From assembly GCA_902800305.1 (NCBI GenBank), contig CADCDP010000003.1:1-64000 (forward strand): 64,000 bases of DNA, in the 5' to 3' direction. The notes beneath the pieces are model-generated. The model had not been told where the DNA came from, did not search any database, and saw only the letters and a program-made list of their open reading frames with translations. Shown here piece after piece: positions 34,631-43,555 of this stretch. Position 1 is the stretch's first letter, and each line of letters begins with the position of its first letter. Source of the stretch: an uncultured Bacteroidales bacterium (GTDB lineage Bacteria > Bacteroidota > Bacteroidia > Bacteroidales > Bacteroidaceae). A program made the position numbers and the translations under genes.

Positions 34631-35470
34631 ATGAAACAAAAAACAAAGCTGTCGCTCGACGACCTCAACAAAAGCAACGTATGGACGGTTACGTCCAACG
34701 AGCTGAGCCAAATGATTATCGATGCTAAGAAAAAGCGCGATGAATTTGCCGAGAACGAGAAACACTTCACGAATATCATCAAGACAGTATTCGACATCCA
34801 GTACTTGAAACGTGAAGACACTGAACAGGTGAATAAATTGGAACGCATTGGATATGAGGTCTTTTCCACACCCGATGAAAACGGAAACAACGCCATTGCT
34901 ATCCGCAAACACCCCATCAAGAAAGTGACAGACTTAACCTTGGAGAACATCCAACATTTGGAACCTTGGGAAGTGCTGGAGCTTATCAATCACAATATGG
35001 GCACTGGATGGAAAGGACTGCCTCTGGCCATCCAAGACATCATCGAATCAGCATTTTTTGTAGATTGCACCATCATGCCCATCAAGACTATGCGGAAAGA
35101 AGGTGGTATTATTGACCGTCGAAAAGAGGATGGCTATGAGGTGCTGGAAATAGAACGAGGCACATGGCTCGAAGGAATTTTCATGAAACCAAAACCTAAA
35201 GTGGAAAAAATCCACATCGACTATAGCATTGAGGATGAAGAAGACGGACGACGTAAACGGAGAAAACGTTCACATGATGACGATGATGAGGATAAGGATT
35301 TTGAAGACGATGACTTGGATTTGGAAGAAGAGGATGAGGATTTGGACGATGAAGAGTTGAAAAAGCTAGATGGTGAAGACGATGAGGAAATTGAAGATGA
35401 AGAGCCAGATGAGAACAATCTGCAAATCGAAGATATTGATGAACTTGACATCGCCGACGACGAAGAATAA
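34631..35470 (+). CDS. Conserved-looking hypothetical protein with a long acidic tail
   Basis: 279 residues. The N-terminal about 190 residues are globular (LSLDDLNKSNVWTVTSNELSQMIIDAKKKRDEFAENEKHF...; LTLENIQHLEPWEVLELINHN; GTWLEGIFMKPKPK). Then comes a basic patch RRKRRKRSH and about 80 residues dominated by Asp and Glu. No signal peptide or membrane segment, so probably cytoplasmic. Acidic tails of this sort occur in proteins that bind nucleic acids, basic proteins or other assemblies. I do not recognise the family. It has its own consensus promoter and terminator. Confidence 0.75.
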   Translation: MKQKTKLSLDDLNKSNVWTVTSNELSQMIIDAKKKRDEFAENEKHFTNIIKTVFDIQYLKREDTEQVNKLERIGYEVFSTPDENGNNAIAIRKHPIKKVTDLTLENIQHLEPWEVLELINHNMGTGWKGLPLAIQDIIESAFFVDCTIMPIKTMRKEGGIIDRRKEDGYEVLEIERGTWLEGIFMKPKPKVEKIHIDYSIEDEEDGRRKRRKRSHDDDDEDKDFEDDDLDLEEEDEDLDDEELKKLDGEDDEEIEDEEPDENNLQIEDIDELDIADDEE

Positions 35471-35478
35471 AGTCTGAA

Positions 35479-35515
35479 AAAAGATGCGCTTTCGTGCTAC
35501 CGAAGCGCATCTTTT
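35479..35515 (+). terminator. Terminator of the acidic-tailed protein gene
   Basis: AAAAGATGCGCTT pairs with AAGCGCATCTTTT over 13 bases, about 11-base loop, followed by ATTGTTT. Located 8 bases after the stop. Confidence 0.8.
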
Positions 35516-35672
35516 ATTGTTTCCTCTATTAGCCACATGGCGTATGCCCGTTGCAGCTCATTTCTTCACGAGGGCATGACATATCTCGAAACGAGCGTAT
35601 GTATCATTTCATGCTCTTTGTGGGCGATTCGTCCATTCGGGCAAACACGCCATCCCTTTTACAGCAGCCGAC

Positions 35673-36743
35673 TCAGTCCTTATAATAATCAATGTTTTCT
35701 TTGGTCAGCAACTCGATAGAGACATAGTGGTCGCGAGGAAGCTGCATCTTCAGCACACAGGAGTTGAACATGGCGCGGAAACAGTTGAGGCCTTGTGACT
35801 GGGGGTGCTGCGCAATCAAGAAGTCGGCAGAACCGTTCTTGATGCACTCCACGTTGGCATCCACCGCGTCGTAACCCAACAAGGTGACATGGGGATGGTC
35901 GGGCATCTCTGTCTGAAGAAAATCTGCAATGATATGGATAGAAGAGTTAAAGCAAAGGGCATGACGGATATTGGGATTCTGGGTGAAAAACTCACGCATG
36001 ATTTCCTTCATTCCTTGTTTATCATAAACATAGAGGTTGACATCGACAATCTCAATCTTCGGACAATGCTCTTCCATGTATTTTCTAAAGCCAACCTCTC
36101 GATCCATCTGCTGTCGGCTGGCCACACGTCCTTCACCCATTACTTTGAAAAGGGCTATCTGCTGGGTTTTGGCATCGGTGGCCAACGACATGATATGTCC
36201 CGAAAAGGCACCACTACGTAAGGAGTCCTGCCCATAGAAGATGCGATGGTTGAATTCTGGCCAATTGGAATCGAGCAAAGCGTAGGGGATGCCTCGTTCA
36301 TCCAATTGAGCAGTAAACTTGGCCATGATATTGTAATTGAAGATGGGGCCAATAATCACCGTATCGGGATTGGCATCCAGCAAGCTTTGGCACTCCAGCT
36401 TAAAGGATTCGGTGTTGAAGGGGTCGTAGCGGAACACCTTAAACGAAATCTTAAAGTCATTGAAACGACGTACCCCATCCACAAGTCCATTCTCCACTCG
36501 TGCCCAATAGCTGTCCACTTCGTGCATGGGCAAAATGGCTGCAAACTGATGTACGCTGTGGGAAGCCAGTGCCGAAGCATAATGGTTGGGGGTGAAATTG
36601 ATTTCATCGAGCACCTTCTGTACTCGTTCGAGGCTGATGGGCGACACATTACCGCGCCCGTGAATAATGCGATCGACGGTTCCGACCGACACACCAGCCC
36701 TTTCCGCAATATCCTTAATGCGAATCTTGGAATAAAATTCCAT
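35673..36743 (-). CDS. LacI family transcriptional regulator
   Basis: 356 residues. The N-terminal helix-turn-helix IRIKDIAERAGVSVGTVDRIIHGRGNVSPISLERVQKVL is the LacI DNA-binding and hinge region. The rest is a periplasmic-binding-protein-like sensor (ILPMHEVDSYWARVENGLVDGVRRF ... VTLLGYDAVDANVECIKNG). TVDRIIHGRG replaces the usual TVSR-V-N form, as seen in several Bacteroidetes members. Divergent from kdgK-eda-pfp, so it probably represses or activates that operon in response to a uronate-derived sugar; inference. Confidence 0.9.
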   Translation of the reverse strand: MEFYSKIRIKDIAERAGVSVGTVDRIIHGRGNVSPISLERVQKVLDEINFTPNHYASALASHSVHQFAAILPMHEVDSYWARVENGLVDGVRRFNDFKISFKVFRYDPFNTESFKLECQSLLDANPDTVIIGPIFNYNIMAKFTAQLDERGIPYALLDSNWPEFNHRIFYGQDSLRSGAFSGHIMSLATDAKTQQIALFKVMGEGRVASRQQMDREVGFRKYMEEHCPKIEIVDVNLYVYDKQGMKEIMREFFTQNPNIRHALCFNSSIHIIADFLQTEMPDHPHVTLLGYDAVDANVECIKNGSADFLIAQHPQSQGLNCFRAMFNSCVLKMQLPRDHYVSIELLTKENIDYYKD

Positions 36744-36824
36744 ACCTTATTTTACCTTAACAATACTTTTTGAATCCTAAATCTCTTGGCTATGAGCATG
36801 ACAAGCTCGCCGGAAAAATGTATG

Positions 36825-36935
36825 CAAAGGTAAGGCTTTTTTGCCACATAAAAATATAAAATAGACGAAATTTCACTTCTACGACATTTTTTGTAAAAGA
36901 AAAGATTCATTTCTCGCAAAAAAGAATTACCTTTG
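36825..36935. promoter_or_regulatory. Divergent promoters, lacI-type regulator and kdgK operon
   Basis: Minus strand: TACCTTTG (complement of 36825-36832) about 80 bases before the regulator start. Plus strand: TACCTTTG (36928-36935) about 30 bases before kdgK. Neither has a good TTTG -33 box, which fits control by the regulator. No clear operator palindrome was seen. Confidence 0.6.
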
Positions 36936-36965
36936 TACCTAAATTTCAACCACTATTAATCTATT

Positions 36966-37988
36966 ATGGCGAAAATTGTAACTATGGGCGAAATCATGCT
37001 TCGCCTTTCACCTGAAGGAAACTACCGTTTCGTTCAGGCAGAGAAATTCAACATCATTCCAGGTGGCGGCGAAGCCAACGTGGGCATCAGCTTGGCCAAC
37101 TACGGGCACGAAAGCGTGTTTGTGAGCAAATTGCCGAAGCACGAAATTGGGCAGATTGCCGTCAACGCTCTCCGCAAGTTTGGCATAAACACCGACTTTA
37201 TTGCACGTGGTGGCAACCGCGTGGGTCTTTACTATGCAGAGACAGGTGCCAGCATGAGACCGTCGAAAGTCATCTACGACCGTGCCAACTCTGCTATTGC
37301 TGAGGCAAAACCAGAAGATTTCGATTTTGACAAGATATTCGAGGGTGCCGACTGGTTCCATTGGTCGGGCATCACACCTGCTATCAGCGATGACTCGGCT
37401 GAGTGTCTGAGACAAGCATGTATCGCTGCCAAGAAGCATGGCGTGACCGTATCGTGCGACTTGAATTTCCGCAAGAAGCTTTGGACGAGCGAGAAGGCCA
37501 TCAGCATCATGCGCCCACTCATGCAGTATGTGGACGTGTGCATCGGCAACGAAGAGGACGCAGAACTGTGTCTCGGTTTCAAGCCCGATGCTGACGTTGA
37601 GGCTGGTGTGACGGATGCAGCTGGCTATGAAGGAATCTTCAAGGCTATGGCACAAGAGTTCGGCTTCAAGTATGTGGTATCGACTCTCCGCGAGAGCTTC
37701 TCAGCCACCCACAACGGATGGAAGGCACTCATCTATGACGGTAAGGAGTTCTACCAAAGCAAGCGCTACGACATCAACCCCATCATCGACCGTGTGGGCG
37801 GTGGCGACTCGTTCTCGGGCGGCCTCATCCACGGCCTGCTCACCAAGCCTACGCAAGGCGAGGCTCTGGAGTTTGCAGTAGCTGCATCGGCTCTGAAGCA
37901 CACCATTCCAGGTGATTTCAATCATGTTTCAATAGAAGAAGTAGAAGCACTGGCTGGCGGCAATGCCAATGGCCGTGTACAACGATAA
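36966..37988 (+). CDS. kdgK: 2-dehydro-3-deoxygluconokinase (PfkB family)
   Basis: 340 residues. It phosphorylates 2-keto-3-deoxygluconate to KDPG with ATP. N-terminal [12 protein letters not shown] and the substrate loop [18 protein letters not shown] match Kdg[17 protein letters not shown] and the PfkB signature [16 protein letters not shown] with the catalytic Asp are intact. First gene of the operon; eda starts 5 bases after its stop. Confidence 0.92.
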   Translation: MAKIVTMGEIMLRLSPEGNYRFVQAEKFNIIPGGGEANVGISLANYGHESVFVSKLPKHEIGQIAVNALRKFGINTDFIARGGNRVGLYYAETGASMRPSKVIYDRANSAIAEAKPEDFDFDKIFEGADWFHWSGITPAISDDSAECLRQACIAAKKHGVTVSCDLNFRKKLWTSEKAISIMRPLMQYVDVCIGNEEDAELCLGFKPDADVEAGVTDAAGYEGIFKAMAQEFGFKYVVSTLRESFSATHNGWKALIYDGKEFYQSKRYDINPIIDRVGGGDSFSGGLIHGLLTKPTQGEALEFAVAASALKHTIPGDFNHVSIEEVEALAGGNANGRVQR

Positions 37989-37992
37989 CGAT

Positions 37993-38676
37993 ATGGCAAA
38001 ATTCGATAAACTTGCCGTTATGGCAAAAATCGGTGAGACAGGCATGGTGCCTGTGTTCTACCACAAGGATGCAGAAGTAGCAAAGAAGGTCATCAAGGCT
38101 TGCTACGATGGTGGTGTCCGCGCGTTTGAATTTACGAATCGTGGTGACTTTGCCCACGAGGTCTTCGCCGAGTGTGTAAAGTTTGCGGCTACAGAATGCC
38201 CCGAACTGGCACTGGGTGTAGGTTCGGTCGTTGATGCCCCCACAGCAGCCCTCTACATCCAGTTAGGTGCATGTTTCGTTGTGGGTCCTCTCTTCAACCC
38301 CGAGATAGCTCCTGTGTGCAACCGTCGCCTCATTCCCTACTGCCCTGGCTGTGGTTCGGTCAGCGAGGTAGGCAAGGCTCAGGAACTGGGCTGCGACCTC
38401 ACGAAACTCTTCCCTGGCGACGTGTATGGTCCAGCCATGGTGAAGAACCTTAAGGCTCCGATGCCATGGTCGAAAATCATGGTGACGGGCGGTGTGGCTC
38501 CCACTGAGGAAAACCTCACAGCGTGGTTCAAGGCAGGAGTTTATTGCGTAGGCATGGGCTCCAAGCTCTTCCCCAGCGACAAGGTGAAGGAAGGTGACTG
38601 GCAATACGTGACCGACAAGTGCAACGAAGCTCTTGGCTACGTGAAAGCGGCACGTGAAGCAATCAGTAAGAAGTAA
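37993..38676 (+). CDS. eda: 2-dehydro-3-deoxyphosphogluconate (KDPG) aldolase
   Basis: 227 residues from ATG 37993. It splits KDPG into pyruvate and glyceraldehyde 3-phosphate. AFEFTNRGD holds the catalytic Glu; [20 protein letters not shown] holds the Schiff-base Lys; [20 protein letters not shown] closes the phosphate site. The loop [11 protein letters not shown] replaces the common PG-x-x-TP-E form, a variant worth noting. With kdgK it completes uronate breakdown. Confidence 0.92.
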   Translation: MAKFDKLAVMAKIGETGMVPVFYHKDAEVAKKVIKACYDGGVRAFEFTNRGDFAHEVFAECVKFAATECPELALGVGSVVDAPTAALYIQLGACFVVGPLFNPEIAPVCNRRLIPYCPGCGSVSEVGKAQELGCDLTKLFPGDVYGPAMVKNLKAPMPWSKIMVTGGVAPTEENLTAWFKAGVYCVGMGSKLFPSDKVKEGDWQYVTDKCNEALGYVKAAREAISKK

Positions 38677-38708
38677 TTCATTAACAATTAACTAAAATCC
38701 ATAAACCA

Positions 38709-40349
38709 ATGACAATTTCTAATTTGCAGAAAGCTCGTGCTGCTTATCAGCCCAAGCTTCCCAAGGCACTCCAAGGCCCAGTAAAGGCCGTAGAAGGTGC
38801 CGCTACTCAGTCTGTGGGCAATCAGGCTGAAATCAAGGAACTCTTCCCTAACACGTATGGTATGCCTGTCATCACGTTCGAACCAGGCGACCCCATTGAG
38901 TTGCCTCCATTCAATGTCGGCATCATCCTCTCTGGTGGTCAGGCTCCTGGTGGTCACAACGTGATCTCGGGTCTCTTCGACGGTGTAAAGTCGCTCAACC
39001 CAGCTAACAAGCTTTACGGCTTCATCCTCGGTCCTGGCGGTCTCGTTGACCACAACTACATGGAAATCACTCCCGAACTGATGGATCAGTATCGCAACAC
39101 GGGTGGCTTCGACATCATCGGTTCTGGCCGTACTAAGCTGGAGGAAGAAGACCAGTTTGAGAAAGGCATCCAGATTCTCCGTGAACTGGGCATCAAGGCA
39201 CTCGTCATCATCGGTGGAGACGACTCCAACACCAACGCTTGTGTGCTGGCAGAGTACTATGCAGCTAAGAAGTATGGTGTGCAGGTGATTGGCTGTCCTA
39301 AGACCATCGACGGCGACCTGAAGAACGAGCAGATTGAAACATCCTTCGGCTTCGACACCGCTTGCAAGACTTACTCAGAGATGATTGGTAACATCCAACG
39401 CGACTGCAACTCTTCTCGCAAATACTGGCACTTCATCAAGCTGATGGGTCGTTCAGCTTCCCACATCGCGCTGGAGTGCGCCTTGCAGTGTCAGCCTAAC
39501 GTCTGCCTCATCAGCGAGGAAGTGGAGGCTAAGGCTATGTCGCTCGACGATGTGGTGACCTACATCGCACAAGCTGTAGCTACACGTGCTGCCGAGGGCA
39601 ACAACTTCGGTACCGTGCTCATTCCAGAAGGCATCATTGAGTTTATTCCTGCCATCAAGAAGCTCATTGCAGAGTTGAACGACGTGCTGGCTATGCCAGA
39701 GGCTCAGAGCATTACCAGTGCCAACGAACAGATTGAGTTCGTGAAGGGCCACCTCTCATACGAGAACCTCGCTGTGTTCAAGTCGCTCCCATCAGACGTA
39801 GCTGCTCAGTTAGCTCTCGACCGCGACCCACACGGAAACGTACAGGTTTCGCTTATCGAGACAGAGAAGCTGCTCTCTCGCATGGTAGCAGACAAGCTCG
39901 CTGTGTGGAAGCGTTCAGGCAAGTATGTCGGCAAGTTCGGCAGCCAGCACCACTTCTTCGGTTACGAAGGTCGCTGTGCCGCTCCATCGAACTACGACGC
40001 AGACTACTGCTACTCGCTCGGCTACAATGCTTCTCGCTTGATTGCCAACGGTAAGACTGGCTACATGTCCGTTATCAAGAACACGACAGCTCCTGCTGCA
40101 GAGTGGGTGGCTGGTGGTGTGCCAATCACCATGATGATGAACCTTGAGAAGCGTAACGGCAAGATGAAGCCCGTTATCCGTAAAGCGCTCGTTGAACTGG
40201 ACGGTGCTCCATTTAAGTTCTTCGCTGCTCACCGCGAGCAGTGGGCTAAGGAGACTGCCTACGTTTACCCTGGTCCTATCCAGTATTGGGGACCATCAGA
40301 GGTTTGCGACCAGACAACGAAGACGCTGCAACTGGAGCAAGTTAAATAA
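38709..40349 (+). CDS. pfp: Diphosphate-fructose-6-phosphate 1-phosphotransferase
   Basis: 546 residues, long PPi-dependent type. It interconverts fructose 6-phosphate and fructose 1,6-bisphosphate using pyrophosphate. [19 protein letters not shown], the PPi-type motif [11 protein letters not shown] (Asp-Asp rather than the Gly of ATP enzymes), and [23 protein letters not shown] support this. Being reversible, it can drain or feed triose from the aldolase pathway upstream. 32 bases after eda; its TAA overlaps the next ATG. Confidence 0.95.
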   Translation: MTISNLQKARAAYQPKLPKALQGPVKAVEGAATQSVGNQAEIKELFPNTYGMPVITFEPGDPIELPPFNVGIILSGGQAPGGHNVISGLFDGVKSLNPANKLYGFILGPGGLVDHNYMEITPELMDQYRNTGGFDIIGSGRTKLEEEDQFEKGIQILRELGIKALVIIGGDDSNTNACVLAEYYAAKKYGVQVIGCPKTIDGDLKNEQIETSFGFDTACKTYSEMIGNIQRDCNSSRKYWHFIKLMGRSASHIALECALQCQPNVCLISEEVEAKAMSLDDVVTYIAQAVATRAAEGNNFGTVLIPEGIIEFIPAIKKLIAELNDVLAMPEAQSITSANEQIEFVKGHLSYENLAVFKSLPSDVAAQLALDRDPHGNVQVSLIETEKLLSRMVADKLAVWKRSGKYVGKFGSQHHFFGYEGRCAAPSNYDADYCYSLGYNASRLIANGKTGYMSVIKNTTAPAAEWVAGGVPITMMMNLEKRNGKMKPVIRKALVELDGAPFKFFAAHREQWAKETAYVYPGPIQYWGPSEVCDQTTKTLQLEQVK

Positions 40350-41164
40350 TGCCCACAAAGCGTAAGACAAAAAGAAAGAAGAAAGGCACACGACGGAATC
40401 CGCTCCGCCGTGTGCCTTCCTATATTTTATGGGCAACGTTGGCTTTCATCGTTGTCATCTACATCACCTTCTTCTATAAGACCTTCGTTGGCCCTTACTC
40501 ATTCCGTTGGAAAGCCCTCTATGGCAACGTCACCTACCCCAAAGGAGAGGTGAGAGGGTTGGACATCTCCCATTACCAGGGCGACATCAACTGGAACAAA
40601 TTGAGAAATGCCAACATCCAAGGTGCTCCCGTCTCTTTCGTCTTCGTCAAAGCGACACAAGGCACCGACATCTGGGACGAAAACTTCAACCAGAACTTCT
40701 ACAACGCCAAGAAGAACGATATTATACGTGGTGCTTACCACTACTTTAGTCCCTTCACGTCGGGAAAGGCACAAGCTAAGTTTTTCTGCAAGGTCGTCCA
40801 GCTCGACGAGAAAGACTTGCCTCCCGTGCTCGATGTGGAAGAAACGGGAAACTACACCACACCACAGCTACAACGCGAAGTGCTCAACTGGATGAAAGTT
40901 GTCGAGAAGCATTATGGTGTCACCCCTATTCTCTATACGGGCTACAAGTTCAAGACCACCTACCTCAACACCCCCGACTTCGACCGATACCCCTATTGGA
41001 TTGCCCACTACTACGTTGATTCCCTCGAATACAAAGGCGAATGGGCATTCTGGCAGCACACCGATGTAGGCAAGGTGGACGGCATCCGTGGAGATGTGGA
41101 CATCAACCTCTTCCACGGTGACTTTCAAGACCTCATGGACTTAACCATCAAATCCGAAGACTAA
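40349..41164 (+). CDS. GH25 lysozyme-like muramidase, membrane-anchored
   Basis: 271 residues. A very basic N-terminus (PTKRKTKRKKKGTRRNPLRR) precedes one transmembrane helix (about 25-45). The catalytic domain follows: GLDISHYQGDINW, FVFVKATQGTD, GAYHYFSPF, DLPPVLDVEETG with the catalytic Asp/Glu, and AFWQHTDVGKVDGIRGDVDINLF. This family cleaves peptidoglycan beta-1,4 bonds. Start overlaps the pfp stop (TAATG). Confidence 0.92.
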   Translation: MPTKRKTKRKKKGTRRNPLRRVPSYILWATLAFIVVIYITFFYKTFVGPYSFRWKALYGNVTYPKGEVRGLDISHYQGDINWNKLRNANIQGAPVSFVFVKATQGTDIWDENFNQNFYNAKKNDIIRGAYHYFSPFTSGKAQAKFFCKVVQLDEKDLPPVLDVEETGNYTTPQLQREVLNWMKVVEKHYGVTPILYTGYKFKTTYLNTPDFDRYPYWIAHYYVDSLEYKGEWAFWQHTDVGKVDGIRGDVDINLFHGDFQDLMDLTIKSED

Positions 41165-41204
41165 TCCCTCCCTATCTTCCCCCCACTCATCCCCCGTCCA
41201 GTAC

Positions 41205-41223
41205 GTGATGGCACCGCCATCAC
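41205..41223 (+). other. Small perfect hairpin upstream of prmA
   Basis: GTGATGGC-ACC-GCCATCAC, an 8-pair stem with a 3-base loop, in a C/T-rich leader that has runs of C. It ends 20 bases before the prmA start, so it could affect ribosome access or be a weak terminator. Confidence 0.45.
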
Positions 41224-41243
41224 CTCCCCAAAAACCTCTCCCC

Positions 41244-42035
41244 ATGCAATACCTCTTCATCGACATCACCATCTCCCCCTACGCCGAAACCACCAGCGAC
41301 ATCCTCACAGCCTTGCTCAGCAATATTGGCTTCGACTCTTTCGAACTTACCGACACCGGACTCAAGGCATACATCCCAGAGGAAGATTTCAACGAGGAAT
41401 ACCTTCGCGGCACCCTCGACAGCCTTAGCCTCCCCGACACCCAGATTTCCTATACCCTCCACACCTTGGAGAACAAAGACTGGAACACGGAATGGGAGCA
41501 GAACAGCTTCGACCCCATCTTAGAACGTGAATTCGGCATCCGACTCAACCCACGCATGGCCTTTGGTTCTGGTTCCCACGACACCACCCACCAACTGACC
41601 TCACTCCTGTTCTCTGACGACTTTAGCGGTCAGCGCACCCTCGACATGGGCACAGGCACAGGAGTCCTTGCCATCGCCATGGCCATGCGAGGCGCACGAG
41701 AAGTCGTCGCCATCGACATCGACGAGTTTAGCGTAGAAAACGCCCAAGAAAATCTCGCCCTTAATAATATAAATAATGTGTCCGTCCTTCTTGGCGACGC
41801 ATCTGCCATCGAAGGTGAATTTCAAACCATCGTGGCCAACATCCACAAGAACATCCTCATTTCCGACATGCCCATCTACGTCGAGCATCTCGCACCTCAC
41901 GGCACACTCATCTTGTCAGGCTTCTTCACCGATGACGTGCCCGACATGAAGAAAGCAGCACTCGCTAACCATCTTTCCATCGTTCGGACAGTCGAACAGA
42001 ACAGCTGGACGGTCATGGTGCTTCAAAAGAACTAA
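41244..42035 (+). CDS. prmA: Ribosomal protein L11 methyltransferase
   Basis: 263 residues from ATG 41244; an upstream GTG lies in the hairpin and would add a Pro-rich lead. It methylates ribosomal protein L11. NPRMAFGSGSHDTTHQLTSLL and the SAM-binding LDMGTGTGVLAIAMAMRGAREVVAIDID are standard; VANIHKNIL stands where the family has VANI-x-x-P/N-L. Slightly short versus the usual 290-300 but typical for Bacteroidetes. Confidence 0.92.
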   Translation: MQYLFIDITISPYAETTSDILTALLSNIGFDSFELTDTGLKAYIPEEDFNEEYLRGTLDSLSLPDTQISYTLHTLENKDWNTEWEQNSFDPILEREFGIRLNPRMAFGSGSHDTTHQLTSLLFSDDFSGQRTLDMGTGTGVLAIAMAMRGAREVVAIDIDEFSVENAQENLALNNINNVSVLLGDASAIEGEFQTIVANIHKNILISDMPIYVEHLAPHGTLILSGFFTDDVPDMKKAALANHLSIVRTVEQNSWTVMVLQKN

Positions 42036-42072
42036 AACCCCTATCAACTAATTAACTAAACAAAAACCAAAC

Positions 42073-43137
42073 ATGAAGAAATTATTCACCATCCTTTGCG
42101 CCACACTCGCCCTAAGTGCAGCAGCGCAAGACAGCGCACAAACACAACGTCGCCCGCGTTTCCACTTCGACACCGAACACCCCGATGTCCACGACCCCGT
42201 CATGGCGCGAGGCGAAGACGGACGTTACTACATCTTCTCCACAGGCATGGGCGTAGGTTGCATCTCGTCAGCCGACCTCAAGACTTGGCAACCAGAGAAG
42301 TCTGTCCTCTCCCCGATTCCCCAATGGGCTATCGACTCCATCCGTGGCTATCGTGGCCACACATGGGCACCCGACATCAGCCACCACAATGGCCGTTGGC
42401 TCCTCTACTACTCCTGCTCCACCTTCGGTAAAAACGGCTCAGCCATCGGACTTGCCACCAACAAGACGCTCGACCCATCATCCCCTGATTTCCAGTGGGA
42501 AGACCAAGGTTCTGTCATCGTCTCCCATCAGCACCAAGACCCCTACAACTGCATCGACCCCAACCTCATCGTTGACGAGAAAGGAACACCTTGGCTCACC
42601 TTCGGCTCCTTCTGGGATGGCATCCAAATCGTCCGTCTGAAGAAAGACTTCAAGACCCTCGACGGAAAACCCAAGACCATCTCACGTCGTGTGGGCAGAA
42701 AGGTAACACTTGCCGAAATCGACAACATCGAGCACTATACCATCGAAGGTAACGACACCATCGAGGCGGGCGACAACGCCGTCGAAGCCCCCTTCATCAT
42801 CAAAAACGGCAAGTACTACTACCTCTTTGTCAGCTTCGACTACTGTTGCCGAGGCGAACGCAGCACCTACCGCACCGTTGTGGGTCGCAGCAAGAAAGTG
42901 ACTGGTTCTTACATCGATAGCAAAGGCCAACCCATGGAAAAAGGTGGTGGCGACACGCTCATTGGTCCCAACAGCGAGTTCTTCGGAGTGGGACACAATT
43001 CCGCCTACCAGTTCAACGGCCAATGGTACTTCCTCAGCCACGCCTACGAGAAAGCCCGCAATGGCCAAGCCAAAATTTTCCTCCGCAAGATGAACTTCAA
43101 CAAGGACGGTTGGCCTGTCCTCGAATCGGCACAATAA
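42073..43137 (+). CDS. Arabinan endo-1,5-alpha-L-arabinosidase-like GH43 enzyme
   Basis: 354 residues, signal peptide ending SAAAQ. The five-bladed propeller family is marked by VHDPVMARGEDGRYYIFSTG (catalytic base Asp), CIDPNLIVDEKGTPWLTFGSFWDG (pKa-modulating Asp) and NAVEAPFIIKNGKYYYLF (acid Glu). It probably hydrolyses arabinan from plant cell wall pectin, outside or in the periplasm. No SusC/D genes are adjacent, so it is outside a classic polysaccharide locus. Confidence 0.9.
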   Translation: MKKLFTILCATLALSAAAQDSAQTQRRPRFHFDTEHPDVHDPVMARGEDGRYYIFSTGMGVGCISSADLKTWQPEKSVLSPIPQWAIDSIRGYRGHTWAPDISHHNGRWLLYYSCSTFGKNGSAIGLATNKTLDPSSPDFQWEDQGSVIVSHQHQDPYNCIDPNLIVDEKGTPWLTFGSFWDGIQIVRLKKDFKTLDGKPKTISRRVGRKVTLAEIDNIEHYTIEGNDTIEAGDNAVEAPFIIKNGKYYYLFVSFDYCCRGERSTYRTVVGRSKKVTGSYIDSKGQPMEKGGGDTLIGPNSEFFGVGHNSAYQFNGQWYFLSHAYEKARNGQAKIFLRKMNFNKDGWPVLESAQ

Positions 43138-43167
43138 TCCCCTCCTTTTACCCACTTCTTGTACCCC

Positions 43168-43255
43168 AAAAACGGTGTGAGTCACACCGAGGGTACCGGT
43201 CTGAGTCACACCGCCACCCTCGGTGTGACTCAGACCGCTTTTGAGGTGACGAGCG
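43168..43255 (+). repeat. Triple-palindrome intergenic repeat, copy B
   Basis: Units at 43173-43189, 43197-43213 and 43221-43237, with 7-base spacers (24-base period). Units 1 and 2 equal those of copy A; unit 3 is CGGTGTGACTCAGACCG, the reverse complement of unit 2. Flanks AAAAA and CTTTTGAGG...ACGAGCG match copy A at 226-312. The outer units can pair with each other as one long stem. The remaining about 300 bases of this intergenic stretch hold only the rpsA promoter. Confidence 0.9.
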
Positions 43256-43430
43256 CAACCCTACAGAACAGACGTATTGAGTGTTCCAAGCATGAAGGGT
43301 GAGGGCGAGACGACAGAATGCTTCAGGGGGTTCAAACGCGAGGAAAAAGGCTGAAAAACATCAAGAAAAGGGATGTTTCGTAAGAAAAACGTCCAAGACA
43401 AGGCCAAAAGGAAAAATAATTGCGAGTTTT

Positions 43431-43462
43431 TTTGTATAGTCAACAGAAAATCACTAACTTTG
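43431..43462 (+). promoter_or_regulatory. Consensus promoter of rpsA
   Basis: TTTG (43431-43434), 20 bases, TAACTTTG (43455-43462), leaving a leader of about 90 bases before the start codon. The leader is AT-rich, as expected for S1-related translation. Confidence 0.85.
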
Positions 43463-43555
43463 CAGCCGTTTTGTGGTAAAATGTCCCAGACAGGAAATTT
43501 AGATTTTATCAACATAATGTCTAACTTTATTAATTAAACACATTTTTTATTATTT

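Noticed and set aside
35520..35672. 60-residue frame between the acidic-tail gene and the LacI gene
   Set aside because: No promoter, motif or signal; the region more likely holds weak hairpins at the end of the regulator transcript.
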